A stretch of DNA of 64,000 nt from Pedobacter sp. ISL-64 (GTDB lineage Bacteria > Bacteroidota > Bacteroidia > Sphingobacteriales > Sphingobacteriaceae): the NCBI RefSeq assembly GCF_018613605.1, contig NZ_JAGGPU010000016.1:62001-126000 (forward strand), written 5' to 3'. Within the stretch, counting starts at the first letter, position 1; every line of letters begins with the position of its first letter. The notes under the pieces are model-generated. The model made no database searches, had not been told where the DNA came from, and saw only the letters and a program-made list of their open reading frames with translations. Of the stretch, positions 34,058-42,364 are shown piece after piece. The position numbers and the translations under genes were made by a program.

Positions 34058-34263
34058 TTTAATAACGCTGTATCTTCTGTAAATTAATATACTTTTGTTC
34101 TCCATAGGTAAATGGGGGTACACAATTAATTTTAGCAGGGCGCAAATTAAAATTTTTAATAAACTTATAAGAGTTTTTAAAAAAAATCGTTTACTTGCTG
34201 ATGTTCATTTGTATTCAAATCAACACAAACACACAACCTGAATAAAAAATAAGACAAGAAATA

Positions 34264-35808
34264 ATGCTTAAAAACTTCCTATACGCACTTTTATCTTTAA
34301 CTGTAGTACCTTATATATTAAATGCTCAACCTTTATCAAAAATTGCACCAAAAAGGGAGTTTAGGGGCGTTTGGGTGGCTACTGTAACCAATATAGACTG
34401 GCCATCGAGGCCAGGCCTGAGTATCGATCAGCAAAAGCAGGAGCTGATTGGCATTTTAGAAAGACATAAAAGCCAAGGGATGAATGCAATTATTTTGCAG
34501 GTTAGGCCCGCAGCCGATGCATTTTATGCAAAATCCAGAGAGCCTTGGAGCCAATGGTTAATGGGTAAACAAGGTTTGGCTCCAGCACCTGGTTATGATC
34601 CGCTGGCCTTTGCCATTAAAGAAGCCCATTTCAGGGGAATGGAGCTTCATGCCTGGTTTAACCCTTATAGAGCCAGTATGAGCAGCACGGCTGTATTGAG
34701 TGAAAACCATGCTTATCGTAAACATCCTGATTGGTTTTTTACCTATGGTGGCAAAAAACAGTTTGATCCTGGTATTCCAGATGTGAGGGAATACATTGTT
34801 CAGGTAATTTTAGATGTGGTAAAAGGATATGATATTGATGGAATTCACTTCGACGATTATTTTTACCCTTATAAAGTAGAGGGGCAAACGATTAACGATG
34901 GTAATACTTTTTACAAATACCCGAATAATTTTTCAGATATAAAAGACTGGAGGCGCAACAATGTCGATCTGCTCATCAAGCAACTGGACGATAGTATTCA
35001 CCACTATAAAAAATGGGTAAAGTTTGGCATTAGCCCTTTTGGTATCTGGAAAAATAAAAATGAAGATCCCGAAGGCTCTGCTACCAGTGGCCTATCCAAT
35101 TATGCAGAACTTTTTGCCGATAGTCGTAAATGGGTTAGAGAAGGTTGGGTAGATTACATTAATCCTCAAATTTATTTTACGTTTACCAGAAGAGTAGCAC
35201 CTTATGGCGTTTTAGTTGATTGGTGGAGCAATAATACCTTTGGTAGGCATGTTTATATTGGGCAGGGTGCTTATCTGGTAAACTCAAGGGCAGAAGCCGC
35301 ATGGAAAAACTTAAGTGAAATACCCAATCAGATTAGATACATAAGAAATAACAACCGAATTCAAGGGAGCGTGTTTTTTAGTTCTAAATCATTAAGTACA
35401 GTTGCTAAAGCAGTAGGCGACTCCTTAAAGAATGATTTTTATAAGTATCCTGCTTTGCCGCCACAAATGCCTTGGCTTGATGAGGTGCCGCCAAATGAGC
35501 CCCAGGCCCTAACGGCTGATGCATTAAAAGATGGTGTACATTTAAAATGGCAACTTCCGTTAAAAGCAAAAGATGGAGAAACGGCTTCAGGATTTGTAAT
35601 TTACCGATTTAATGAAGGAGAAAAAATTTCGGTACTCGATCCTAAGAACATTGTTAAAATAAGCTTTGAAGATTATCTTTCGTATATTGATACCAGTATA
35701 GAAAGTGGAAAGCGGTATAGCTATCTTGTAACTGCGCTTGATCGATTAAAAAATGAAAGTGAACCTAGTGGGCCTGTTGGTATTGAAGTTCCTTTAGCAA
35801 AGGAATAA
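34264..35808 (+). CDS. Secreted GHL10-family glycosyl hydrolase (DigH-like) with FN3 tail
   Basis: This 514-residue protein has a signal peptide (LKNFLYALLSLTVVPYILNA), then a PF02638 (DUF187/GHL10) TIM-barrel-like domain: REFRGVWVATVTNIDWPSRPG, GMNAIILQVRPAADAFY, FRGMELHAWFNPYRA, and VKGYDIDGIHFDDYFYP. A fibronectin type III-like domain fills about residues 410-505. E. coli DigH (YddW) of this family cleaves peptidoglycan glycan strands stripped of their peptides. Here the next genes are LacI, NagX-like, NagB-PIG-L and AnmK, all amino-sugar functions, so a role in releasing peptidoglycan sugars fits. Substrate assignment is inference. Confidence 0.85.
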   Translation: MLKNFLYALLSLTVVPYILNAQPLSKIAPKREFRGVWVATVTNIDWPSRPGLSIDQQKQELIGILERHKSQGMNAIILQVRPAADAFYAKSREPWSQWLMGKQGLAPAPGYDPLAFAIKEAHFRGMELHAWFNPYRASMSSTAVLSENHAYRKHPDWFFTYGGKKQFDPGIPDVREYIVQVILDVVKGYDIDGIHFDDYFYPYKVEGQTINDGNTFYKYPNNFSDIKDWRRNNVDLLIKQLDDSIHHYKKWVKFGISPFGIWKNKNEDPEGSATSGLSNYAELFADSRKWVREGWVDYINPQIYFTFTRRVAPYGVLVDWWSNNTFGRHVYIGQGAYLVNSRAEAAWKNLSEIPNQIRYIRNNNRIQGSVFFSSKSLSTVAKAVGDSLKNDFYKYPALPPQMPWLDEVPPNEPQALTADALKDGVHLKWQLPLKAKDGETASGFVIYRFNEGEKISVLDPKNIVKISFEDYLSYIDTSIESGKRYSYLVTALDRLKNESEPSGPVGIEVPLAKE

Positions 35809-35816
35809 TAGGCTTT

Positions 35817-36836
35817 TTAACTCTTTTTATTGGTCGATTCTCTTTCTACAACAGCTGGATTGAGCACAATATGCTCCATATTGGCATATGGGCTCTCCTG
35901 ATTAATCATTTTCAGAAACATTTTAGCACATTCTTTGCCCATTTGTGATGCATGCTGATCAATTGTTGATAGGTTAGGTGTAATGTAAGCGGAGAATGCT
36001 TCATTAGCAAAGCCAATTACACCAACTTCGGGCGGTGTTTCATCAATCTCTTTAAGCTTTTTAATTACACCCAGTGCAGTAAAGTCATCACCTGCAATAA
36101 TAGCATCAGGTTTGTTTCTGCTGCGCATTAACTTGCCAGCACCAAATCGGCCGTCTTTAATGGATAAACCTCCAAAAATAATATGTTCTTCCATTAGCGG
36201 AAGGTCATGGTCTGCTAAGGCTGCTTTGTATCCTTCCAAGCGGTCGTTAAATATTTTAATCTGGTGAACAGTGGTTACAAATGCAATTTTTTGATAACCC
36301 TGATCGATTAAATGTTTCGTAGCGATATAACCTGCCTTGAAATCATCAAGTGTAATGGTTGGGACTTTTAAATCTACATTTACACGGTCGAATAATATAA
36401 GGGGTTTATTTTGTTTAATAATTTCGGCAAAGTGCGAAACGTCTTCTGTTTCTAAAGACATTGAAGCCATAATGCCATCTACCTGTGCTTCTAGTAAGGT
36501 TCTCACGCCATTTATTTCATTCTCAACAGATTCGTTGGATTGGTAGATAATAACGCGGTAGCCACTGTCCTTCAGGCCATCTTCTATATAATGGATAATA
36601 GATGCAAAGAAATGTGCCTGTACACTTGGCACAATTACACCAATAATATGGGTTTTACCAGATTTTAATGCAGATGCGAGTTTATTTGGACTATAGTTTA
36701 GTTTTTTAGCCATTTCGACAACAGCCTTTCTGGTGGCATCACTTATTGCCGGAAAGCCACTAAGCGCCCTGGAAACAGTTGACACTGTAATATCAAGCTC
36801 CTTGGCTATATCGTATATGGTGGTTTTCTTTTTCAA
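35817..36836 (-). CDS. LacI family transcriptional regulator
   Basis: This 339-residue repressor has an N-terminal DNA-binding domain (TTIYDIAKELDITVSTVSRALSGFPAISDATR, shown in part: DIAKELDITVSTVSRALSG) with the typical hinge YSPNKLASALKSGKT, then a periplasmic-binding-protein-like sugar sensor (GVIVPSVQAHFFASIIHYI, EGYKAALADHDLP, GDDFTALGVIKKL, ISTIDQ-type line LSTIDQHASQMG). It follows the NagX-like gene by 36 bp on the same strand. A LacI-type palindrome, CAAACGTTTG, lies 24 bp before the nearby anmK gene. I infer that it controls the amino-sugar locus. The effector is unknown. Confidence 0.92.
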   Translation of the reverse strand: MKKKTTIYDIAKELDITVSTVSRALSGFPAISDATRKAVVEMAKKLNYSPNKLASALKSGKTHIIGVIVPSVQAHFFASIIHYIEDGLKDSGYRVIIYQSNESVENEINGVRTLLEAQVDGIMASMSLETEDVSHFAEIIKQNKPLILFDRVNVDLKVPTITLDDFKAGYIATKHLIDQGYQKIAFVTTVHQIKIFNDRLEGYKAALADHDLPLMEEHIIFGGLSIKDGRFGAGKLMRSRNKPDAIIAGDDFTALGVIKKLKEIDETPPEVGVIGFANEAFSAYITPNLSTIDQHASQMGKECAKMFLKMINQESPYANMEHIVLNPAVVERESTNKKS

Positions 36837-36864
36837 TTGCAGAGGGGGACAATCAATTATAGCG

Positions 36865-36872
36865 TAAATTTA
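36865..36872 (-). promoter_or_regulatory. Candidate -7 box before lacI (TAAATTTA)
   Basis: TAAATTTA matches TANNTTTR and is self-palindromic (GTAAATTTAC context). It directly follows the NagX-like stop codon and ends 28 bp before the LacI start, so lacI may be transcribed independently of the upstream gene. Confidence 0.3.
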
Positions 36873-38033
36873 CTAAACCTTAATAATAATGTTCTTTTTA
36901 TACATAAAATATAACAACACATAAAAACCGAGCACATAGGTTATGGCCCAAACTAAGGAAGCATTTATGGGGCTAAAAAACGGAGTGTAACAAGTTTCAT
37001 AAAAGCGCACCAATAATCCTGTTTTTGTACCGTCAGGTTTGGTAATCTGGATCAGGTTTAATACCCGCGGCATTAAGCCTGCTAAGAAAAAGACTGTTAT
37101 GGCATTTACACCATAAACAACGAAAGGAGTGGTAAATTTTTTGTAACCCTGAACATCGATAATCCAGTAACAAAGTGCCATTCCTATCGACGCCAATCCG
37201 CCCGCATAGAGTACGTAAGAACTTGTCCAAAGGGCTTTGTTGATCGGAAACTGTAAATCCCAAAGTAAACCTAAAATAACAGCGGTTATACCTGTAGTAA
37301 ATAACCAGGCCACCTTAGTTGCATTGTCGACGTCTTTTCTGCGCATCCAAACGCCAACCAGAATGCCAAATAAGCAGGTTCCTACTGCTGGTAATGTGCT
37401 CAAAACCCCTTCCGGATCCCAGGTTTTGGATGAGGCCCAGGTATGTGCTTCGGTTAAAATTCCGCGGTCGATCCAGGCAGCTAAATTCGTTTCTTTTTCC
37501 AGGTTGGGATAGCCTACTCCCGGTACAGGAATAAATGTCATTAATGCCCAATAAAGGGCAAGGATTACGATTAAGATTTTGAATATGGTTTTGTTCGATA
37601 CTTTGATGAAAATGATACTGCTAATGATAAAAACAATGCCTATTCGTTGTAAAACGCCTAAAAGACGAACCGTTTGAAAAGCCTCCCAAATTGATCTGTC
37701 ATCTATTATGGTACTGATAATTTTTCCGAAAATGGCCAAAAAGAAACCGAGTAAATAAAGTATAATACCACGTTTAATGGCTTTTATAATGGTTTTTTGA
37801 TGTGAAGGCGGATCTGCTTTACTGCTGCTCATGGCAAATGCAATGGATACACCAACAATCCATAAGAAGAATAGGAAAATTAAATCGGTGGGGGTACATC
37901 CATTCCATTCCGCATGCTCTAAAGGCGCGTAAATATGCCCCCAACTGCCCGGATTGTTCACTAAGATCATTGCGGCTACGGTTAATCCCCTGAAAAAATC
38001 AAGAGATAACAATCGTTGTTTAGGTTCGGTCAT
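36873..38033 (-). CDS. NagX-like inner-membrane protein (DUF5009 / HGSNAT family)
   Basis: This integral membrane protein belongs to the family that includes bacterial NagX and lysosomal heparan-alpha-glucosaminide N-acetyltransferase. I favour the ATG at 38033 (386 residues), at MTEPKQRLLSLDFFRGLTVA; an upstream ATG at 38057 adds eight residues. About ten hydrophobic segments follow. Diagnostic lines are LLSLDFFRGLTVAAMILVNN, WNGCTPTDLIFLFFLWIVGV and DPEGVLSTLPAVGTCLFGIL. NagX genes usually sit with GlcNAc or chitin utilisation genes, and here they sit with NagB-PIG-L and AnmK. Whether it transports or acetylates amino sugars is not settled. Confidence 0.88.
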   Translation of the reverse strand: MTEPKQRLLSLDFFRGLTVAAMILVNNPGSWGHIYAPLEHAEWNGCTPTDLIFLFFLWIVGVSIAFAMSSSKADPPSHQKTIIKAIKRGIILYLLGFFLAIFGKIISTIIDDRSIWEAFQTVRLLGVLQRIGIVFIISSIIFIKVSNKTIFKILIVILALYWALMTFIPVPGVGYPNLEKETNLAAWIDRGILTEAHTWASSKTWDPEGVLSTLPAVGTCLFGILVGVWMRRKDVDNATKVAWLFTTGITAVILGLLWDLQFPINKALWTSSYVLYAGGLASIGMALCYWIIDVQGYKKFTTPFVVYGVNAITVFFLAGLMPRVLNLIQITKPDGTKTGLLVRFYETCYTPFFSPINASLVWAITYVLGFYVLLYFMYKKNIIIKV

Positions 38034-38093
38034 GATTAGCTTGTTTGGGTTCAGCAAACTAATTTAGAGTATTGTTTTTAGAATGAGAAATTA

Positions 38094-38215
38094 CTTGCGA
38101 AGTTTAGGAAGGACGGTGGGTTAGGATAACTTCGTAAGTCTAAGGAAATGTCTAGTTAAAACTTCCGAAGTCTTTCTGCACTCGGCCATCAAGACTTCGG
38201 AAGTTGGGCCAATTG
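38094..38215. repeat. REP-like repeat copy left of the Y1 transposase gene
   Basis: The stretch contains CGAAGTTTAG, ACTTCGTAAGT, AAAACTTCCGAAGTCTT, GGCCATC and AGACTTCGGAAGTT in that order. The same order and orientation recurs at 38829-38929, on the other side of the transposase gene. The units are imperfect ACTTCSGAAGT palindromes. Confidence 0.65.
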
Positions 38216-38220
38216 AACAC

Positions 38221-38736
38221 TCAATTATCATTAATCTTATGATCAGTTATAAAGCCTGCTAAACCACCAAACAATTCTAATACTTCGGATTTACAAATTG
38301 AACTTGGTTCATTTGATAAAAATGAACCGAAAGAAGAATACTTATAATCTTCCATTTTTTTTACCAATCCTGAAGTTAATGGGTTTTGGTGTATATAAGT
38401 AATAATTTGGATATAGTAAGCCTCAGAATCTACTTTCTTCGATTTATATCTTCCTTGCCATAAGCCACCAACTCGGTTATAACTTTGGTTTATTGCTTTA
38501 GTATAAGAAATAAGCATATTCTTAATTCCTTTTTCAAAATTCAACCTATCCTTTATTCTGATGAAAAAATGAAAATGATTTGGCATTAAACAGTAAGCCA
38601 ATACATCAACCGATTGTATGACATACTTTTTAAACTGCTTTAAAAAGAAAATGTAATTTCCATCTTCAAAAAAGATCTTACCCTTATTGTTTCCCCTATT
38701 GTAAATATGGTAACAGCAGCCTTCCTCTATCTTCAT
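38221..38736 (-). CDS. REP-associated (Y1/IS200-like) transposase
   Basis: This 171-residue protein is a Y1_Tnp (PF01797) single-stranded DNA transposase of the REP-associated (RAYT) group. The HUH metal motif is HFHFF in AYCLMPNHFHFFIRIKDRL, and the region with the nucleophilic tyrosine is IQIITYIHQNPLTSGLV. The N-terminus CCYHIYNRGNNKGKIFFED is also typical. It is flanked on both sides by REP-like repeats in the same orientation, its presumed substrates. It appears intact. It interrupts the amino-sugar locus between the NagX-like and NagB genes. Confidence 0.85.
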   Translation of the reverse strand: MKIEEGCCYHIYNRGNNKGKIFFEDGNYIFFLKQFKKYVIQSVDVLAYCLMPNHFHFFIRIKDRLNFEKGIKNMLISYTKAINQSYNRVGGLWQGRYKSKKVDSEAYYIQIITYIHQNPLTSGLVKKMEDYKYSSFGSFLSNEPSSICKSEVLELFGGLAGFITDHKINDN

Positions 38737-38828
38737 ATTCTAAAAGTTTGAATAAATGATTAGGGATGACTAATTAGATTGAAATATATAAAAATATTTT
38801 TAGAATAAAACATAAAAGGAGTAGTTTC

Positions 38829-38929
38829 TTACGAAGTTTAGCTGAGATAGAGTGATGGGTCAACTTCGTAAGTTTTTCATTAAACCTACGAATTCTTGCT
38901 GCGCCCTTGGCCATCGAGACTTCGTAGGC
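38829..38929. repeat. REP-like repeat copy right of the Y1 transposase gene
   Basis: The order CGAAGTTTAG, ACTTCGTAAGT, TTAAACCTACGAATTCTTG, GGCCATCGAGACTTCG parallels the copy at 38094-38215 in the same direction. It ends against the nagB terminator. Confidence 0.65.
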
Positions 38930-38962
38930 AAAAAAAACCCTGCCTTGAGTTAACAAGGCAGG
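38930..38962 (-). terminator. Intrinsic terminator of the NagB-PIG-L gene
   Basis: CCTGCCTTG and CAAGGCAGG form a 9-bp perfect stem with a 6-base loop, followed on the minus strand by a T run (A run at 38930-38937). It lies 24 bp past the stop codon. Confidence 0.9.
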
Positions 38963-38985
38963 ATCAATATTTATTTTAACACTAA

Positions 38986-40911
38986 TTAATCCACAAATTT
39001 CCAGCGTACAAAAGCTTCCATTGCTTCATATTCTGCAAGACCAAGCTCGTCGTAGGCTTTTGCAGTATCACGGTTACGGTCTTCGGCACGCTGCCAGAAC
39101 TCTCTAGCATCATCACCAGGGAAAACTGCTCTGTCTTTTTGGCTCTGGTGTTTGAAAATCGCATATTTTTTACGCTCAAGCTCCTGCGGAGAAATTGGAA
39201 CAGCCATTTCGATTTCATATGTTTCAAATTCGTGCCATGCACCGCGGTACATCCACAACCAGCAATCTTGTGCCCAAGCTTCGGTTTTGCGTAAACGTTT
39301 TAATGCTTCTAAAATAATATTAAAACAAACAATATGCGTTCCATGCGGATCTTCAAAATCGCCTGCCGCATACACCTGTTGAGGCTTAACTTTTTGCAAT
39401 AGTGCTATTGTAAGTTCGATATCAGCATCCGTTACCGGGTTTTTCTGAACCTTACCGCTTTCGTAAAAAGGAAGCGCCTGAAAGTGGATATGGTCATCTT
39501 CAAGACCGCAATATCTTGCGCCAGCAATAGCCTCGCCTTTTCTGATTAGTCCTTTAACCGTTTGGATCTCTGGCGTATCTATCTGGTTTGGTTGTTTCTG
39601 CTCAATAAAGGTTCTCATTTTGTTGTAGAGATCCTTCAAATGGGTATTGTCCATACCCATTTTCTCTGTAAAATCTACATTGAACTCAACAAAACGAAGT
39701 GCATCATCATCCCAAACCGCGGTATTACCTGAGGTTTGGTAAGCTACATGTACGTCATGCCCTTGATCAACCAGACGGAGAAAAGTACCACCCATCGAGA
39801 TCACATCATCATCAGGGTGCGGTGAGAAAATAATTATTCTCTTTTTAGCAGGTTCAGCTCTTTCCGGACGCTGAGAATCATCAGCATTCGGTTTACCTCC
39901 TGGCCAACCTGTAATGGTGTGCTGTAATTTATTAAAGATGTGGATGTTGATATTGTATACTGGTCCTTTTTCAGTAGCCAGTTGCGCCATACCGTTGTTG
40001 TTGTAATCGTCTTCGGTTAACTTTAAGATCGGTTTTTTCAAGGTATTGGCCAGCCAGATCACCGCTTTACGGATCAGAGCATCTGTCCAAACACAGTCTT
40101 TAACCAACCATGGGGTGTCAAAACGGGTCAGTTCTGAAGCTGCAGGTGCATCAAGGATAAACTCCACATGGTCAGAAAGCTGTAGGTACGTTGCCGGAAC
40201 ATCGCCCGAAATTTCGCCTTCAACTGCTTTTTTAATAATCGAAGCCTTTTTACGGCTCCAGGCCATTAATATAATTTCCCTTGCTTTGAAAATTGTACCG
40301 ATACCCATGGTAATGGCCTTAGTTGGTACGAAGGTTTTTCCACCGAAATCGCGTGCGGCATCACGGCGGGTAAGGTCATCTAAAGTAACTAAACGGGTAC
40401 CAGAATTTGGTGCAGACCCCGGCTCGTTAAATCCGATATGACCTGTACGGCCGATACCTAAAATCTGGATATCAAGACCACCAAGATCACCTATTTTCTT
40501 TTCATATTCTAAGCAAAATGCAGGAATGTCTTCCAGTGCAAGCGTACCATCAGGGATGTGAACATTCTTCTTATCAATATCAATATGATTGAAAAGGTTT
40601 TCGTTCATAAACGTAACATAACTTTGTGCCGCAGTTGGCGCCATTGGATAATATTCATCCAGGTTGAAAGTAATTACGTTTTTAAAACTCAAGCCCTCTT
40701 CTTTGTGCAGTCTAACCAGTTCGGCATAAACTGCAATTGGGGTAACACCTGTTGCTAAGCCCAGTACTGCAGGTGTGTTGCTTGCTTGTTTAGATTTAAT
40801 GAGCTCGGCAATGCGGTGTGCAACATTAATTGAAGCAATTTTTGGATTTTCGAACACGCTTACCGGTAATTTCTCGAAACGTGTCTCCTCCAGTAGATTT
40901 AATCTAGCCAT
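38986..40911 (-). CDS. nagB: Glucosamine-6-phosphate deaminase fused to a PIG-L/LmbE deacetylase domain
   Basis: NagB converts glucosamine-6-phosphate to fructose-6-phosphate and ammonia. The 641-residue protein has a NagB domain in residues 1-280 (ITFNLDEYYP with D85; GIGRTGHIGFNEPGS with H158 and E163) and a PIG-L-type zinc deacetylase domain from about residue 358 (IIIFSPHPDDDVISMGG with HPDDD at 365-369; GDFEDPHGTHIVCFN). In E. coli NagB the residue two before the histidine is aspartate, a triad member; here it is T156. The fused domain could supply N-acetyl removal, making one bifunctional enzyme; that is inference. The gene is divergent from anmK. Confidence 0.92.
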   Translation of the reverse strand: MARLNLLEETRFEKLPVSVFENPKIASINVAHRIAELIKSKQASNTPAVLGLATGVTPIAVYAELVRLHKEEGLSFKNVITFNLDEYYPMAPTAAQSYVTFMNENLFNHIDIDKKNVHIPDGTLALEDIPAFCLEYEKKIGDLGGLDIQILGIGRTGHIGFNEPGSAPNSGTRLVTLDDLTRRDAARDFGGKTFVPTKAITMGIGTIFKAREIILMAWSRKKASIIKKAVEGEISGDVPATYLQLSDHVEFILDAPAASELTRFDTPWLVKDCVWTDALIRKAVIWLANTLKKPILKLTEDDYNNNGMAQLATEKGPVYNINIHIFNKLQHTITGWPGGKPNADDSQRPERAEPAKKRIIIFSPHPDDDVISMGGTFLRLVDQGHDVHVAYQTSGNTAVWDDDALRFVEFNVDFTEKMGMDNTHLKDLYNKMRTFIEQKQPNQIDTPEIQTVKGLIRKGEAIAGARYCGLEDDHIHFQALPFYESGKVQKNPVTDADIELTIALLQKVKPQQVYAAGDFEDPHGTHIVCFNIILEALKRLRKTEAWAQDCWLWMYRGAWHEFETYEIEMAVPISPQELERKKYAIFKHQSQKDRAVFPGDDAREFWQRAEDRNRDTAKAYDELGLAEYEAMEAFVRWKFVD

Positions 40912-40943
40912 TTTTTTTATATGGATTTTAATGTACGGAGCAG

Positions 40944-40977
40944 TAAATATAGAGAGTTATGCCCAATTTGTAACAAA
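40944..40977 (-). promoter_or_regulatory. Candidate promoter of the NagB-PIG-L gene
   Basis: On the minus strand TTTG (40974-40977) and TATATTTA (40944-40951) are separated by 22 bp, matching TTTG-N19-23-TANNTTTR. The -7 box ends 32 bp before the start codon. Confidence 0.45.
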
Positions 40978-41030
40978 GGATATTTACTTTTATTGCAAGT
41001 ATTTATATAAAATTCGATTAAAGGGGCAGA

Positions 41031-41040
41031 CAAACGTTTG
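41031..41040. promoter_or_regulatory. LacI-type operator candidate before anmK
   Basis: CAAACGTTTG is a perfect 10-bp palindrome with the central CG characteristic of LacI-family operators, 24 bp before the anmK start and within the anmK/nagB intergenic region. I did not find another copy by eye before the LacI gene or the NagX-like gene. Confidence 0.45.
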
Positions 41041-41064
41041 ATCTTTTTAAGATAAAAAGCCAAT

Positions 41065-42261
41065 ATGAACACACAGATTGAAAAGTTGTATTCGAAAGCA
41101 GGGAAATCGGAACGCTTAATTATAGGATTAATGAGTGGTACATCAATGGATGGACTGGATATTGCGCTTTGTTTGGTAAAGGGAAGAGGTGCTGAGACGG
41201 ATATCCGGATTTTAAAATTTAAAACCGCAGGTTATACAGCTGATTTTAGGACAAAAATAAAGGCCATTTTTTCTAAAAAAGAAGTCGATTTACAATTGGT
41301 GTGCTTAATGAATGAGCATATTGCAAATACCCATGCCCAACTAATAAATGAAGCCCTGGAAGAATGGGGCTATAAAAATGAGGAAATAGATTTTATAGCC
41401 AGCCACGGACAAACCATATTTCATGCACCAAAATCGTTGCATCAAATGACCGATTACCCAAACGGGACATTACAAATTGGTGATGGAGACCATATTGCGC
41501 TAAAAACCGGAATTATTACACTTTCTGACTTTAGGCAAAAACATTTGGCCGCTGGTGGCGAAGGTGCTCCCTTAGCGGTTTATGGCGATTATTTAATATT
41601 TTCGAAAGCTGGCGAAGATCGGGTAATGTTAAATATAGGCGGCATAGCAAATTTCACCTATTTGCCGGGCAGTACGGATGCCAGTGAAATTTTTTCGACG
41701 GATGTTGGCCCAGGAAATACTTTGATGGACCAGTATATGCAGAAACATTTTAATCAATTTTATGATAAAAATGCAGCTGTTGCTTTGGCTGGCGAATCTA
41801 ATCCCATTCTATTGTCTGCGTTATTAAATTGCAGCTTTTTTGATCTGGATTTTCCTAAAACCACAGGACCGGAATTGTTTAATCTGGAGTATTTAATCAG
41901 CGCACAAGAACAGTCTTCAACAACTAGTCTAAGTGCAGCCGATATAATGGCTACCTTATGTCATTTTTCTGCAGAAACCATTACTAATGCGATTAAGCAT
42001 TGTTTTGGTGAAGATGCTAAAACAAAGGTTTTTATGAGTGGCGGCGGAATGCATAACCCCTTCCTTGTACAACTTCTTAAAAGCAAGTTACCTTTTTGCA
42101 AATTCCTAACCACTGAAGACTTGAATATTGATCCCGATGCAAAAGAGGCTGTTTTGTTTGCTGTTTTGGCCAACGAAACACTCTGTGGCGAACCGATAGG
42201 CTTTGGCGATAGGCAAGGAGTACCTTCGGTTTGCATGGGTAAAATCAGTTTACCAGTCTAG
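41065..42261 (+). CDS. anmK: Anhydro-N-acetylmuramic acid kinase
   Basis: AnmK phosphorylates and opens 1,6-anhydro-MurNAc to MurNAc-6-phosphate in peptidoglycan recycling in the cytoplasm. The 398-residue protein has the family signature GLMSGTSMDGLDIALC (residues about 22-37), then IDFIASHGQTIFH, GGIANFTYLPG, FSTDVGPGNTLMDQYM and VFMSGGGMHNPFL. It is divergent from nagB, and the intergenic region contains a LacI-type palindrome. The etherase MurQ, the usual next step, is not in this window. Length and motifs are normal. Confidence 0.96.
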   Translation: MNTQIEKLYSKAGKSERLIIGLMSGTSMDGLDIALCLVKGRGAETDIRILKFKTAGYTADFRTKIKAIFSKKEVDLQLVCLMNEHIANTHAQLINEALEEWGYKNEEIDFIASHGQTIFHAPKSLHQMTDYPNGTLQIGDGDHIALKTGIITLSDFRQKHLAAGGEGAPLAVYGDYLIFSKAGEDRVMLNIGGIANFTYLPGSTDASEIFSTDVGPGNTLMDQYMQKHFNQFYDKNAAVALAGESNPILLSALLNCSFFDLDFPKTTGPELFNLEYLISAQEQSSTTSLSAADIMATLCHFSAETITNAIKHCFGEDAKTKVFMSGGGMHNPFLVQLLKSKLPFCKFLTTEDLNIDPDAKEAVLFAVLANETLCGEPIGFGDRQGVPSVCMGKISLPV

Positions 42262-42301
42262 GTAAGCACAATTTTGTAAATCAGTTTGTACAGGTTAAAA
42301 A

Positions 42302-42331
42302 TTTGGTTTGTGCGGTATTTTGTTAAATTTG
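42302..42331 (+). promoter_or_regulatory. Promoter of the first susC with a GTTTGTGCGG motif
   Basis: TTTG (42302-42305), an 18-bp spacer and TAAATTTG (42324-42331) fit the Bacteroidota promoter consensus. Between them, GTTTGTGCGGTA (42306-42317) matches part of the GCG-phased boxes before the second and third susC genes. The -7 box ends 33 bp before the start. Confidence 0.6.
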
Positions 42332-42364
42332 TTTTAACAAAATCTTCTAACAAAACCAAATTTT

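Noticed and set aside
38221..38736. Complete insertion sequence around the Y1 transposase gene
   Set aside because: The flanks are same-direction REP-like repeats rather than defined insertion-sequence ends, so it fits a REP-associated transposase better.
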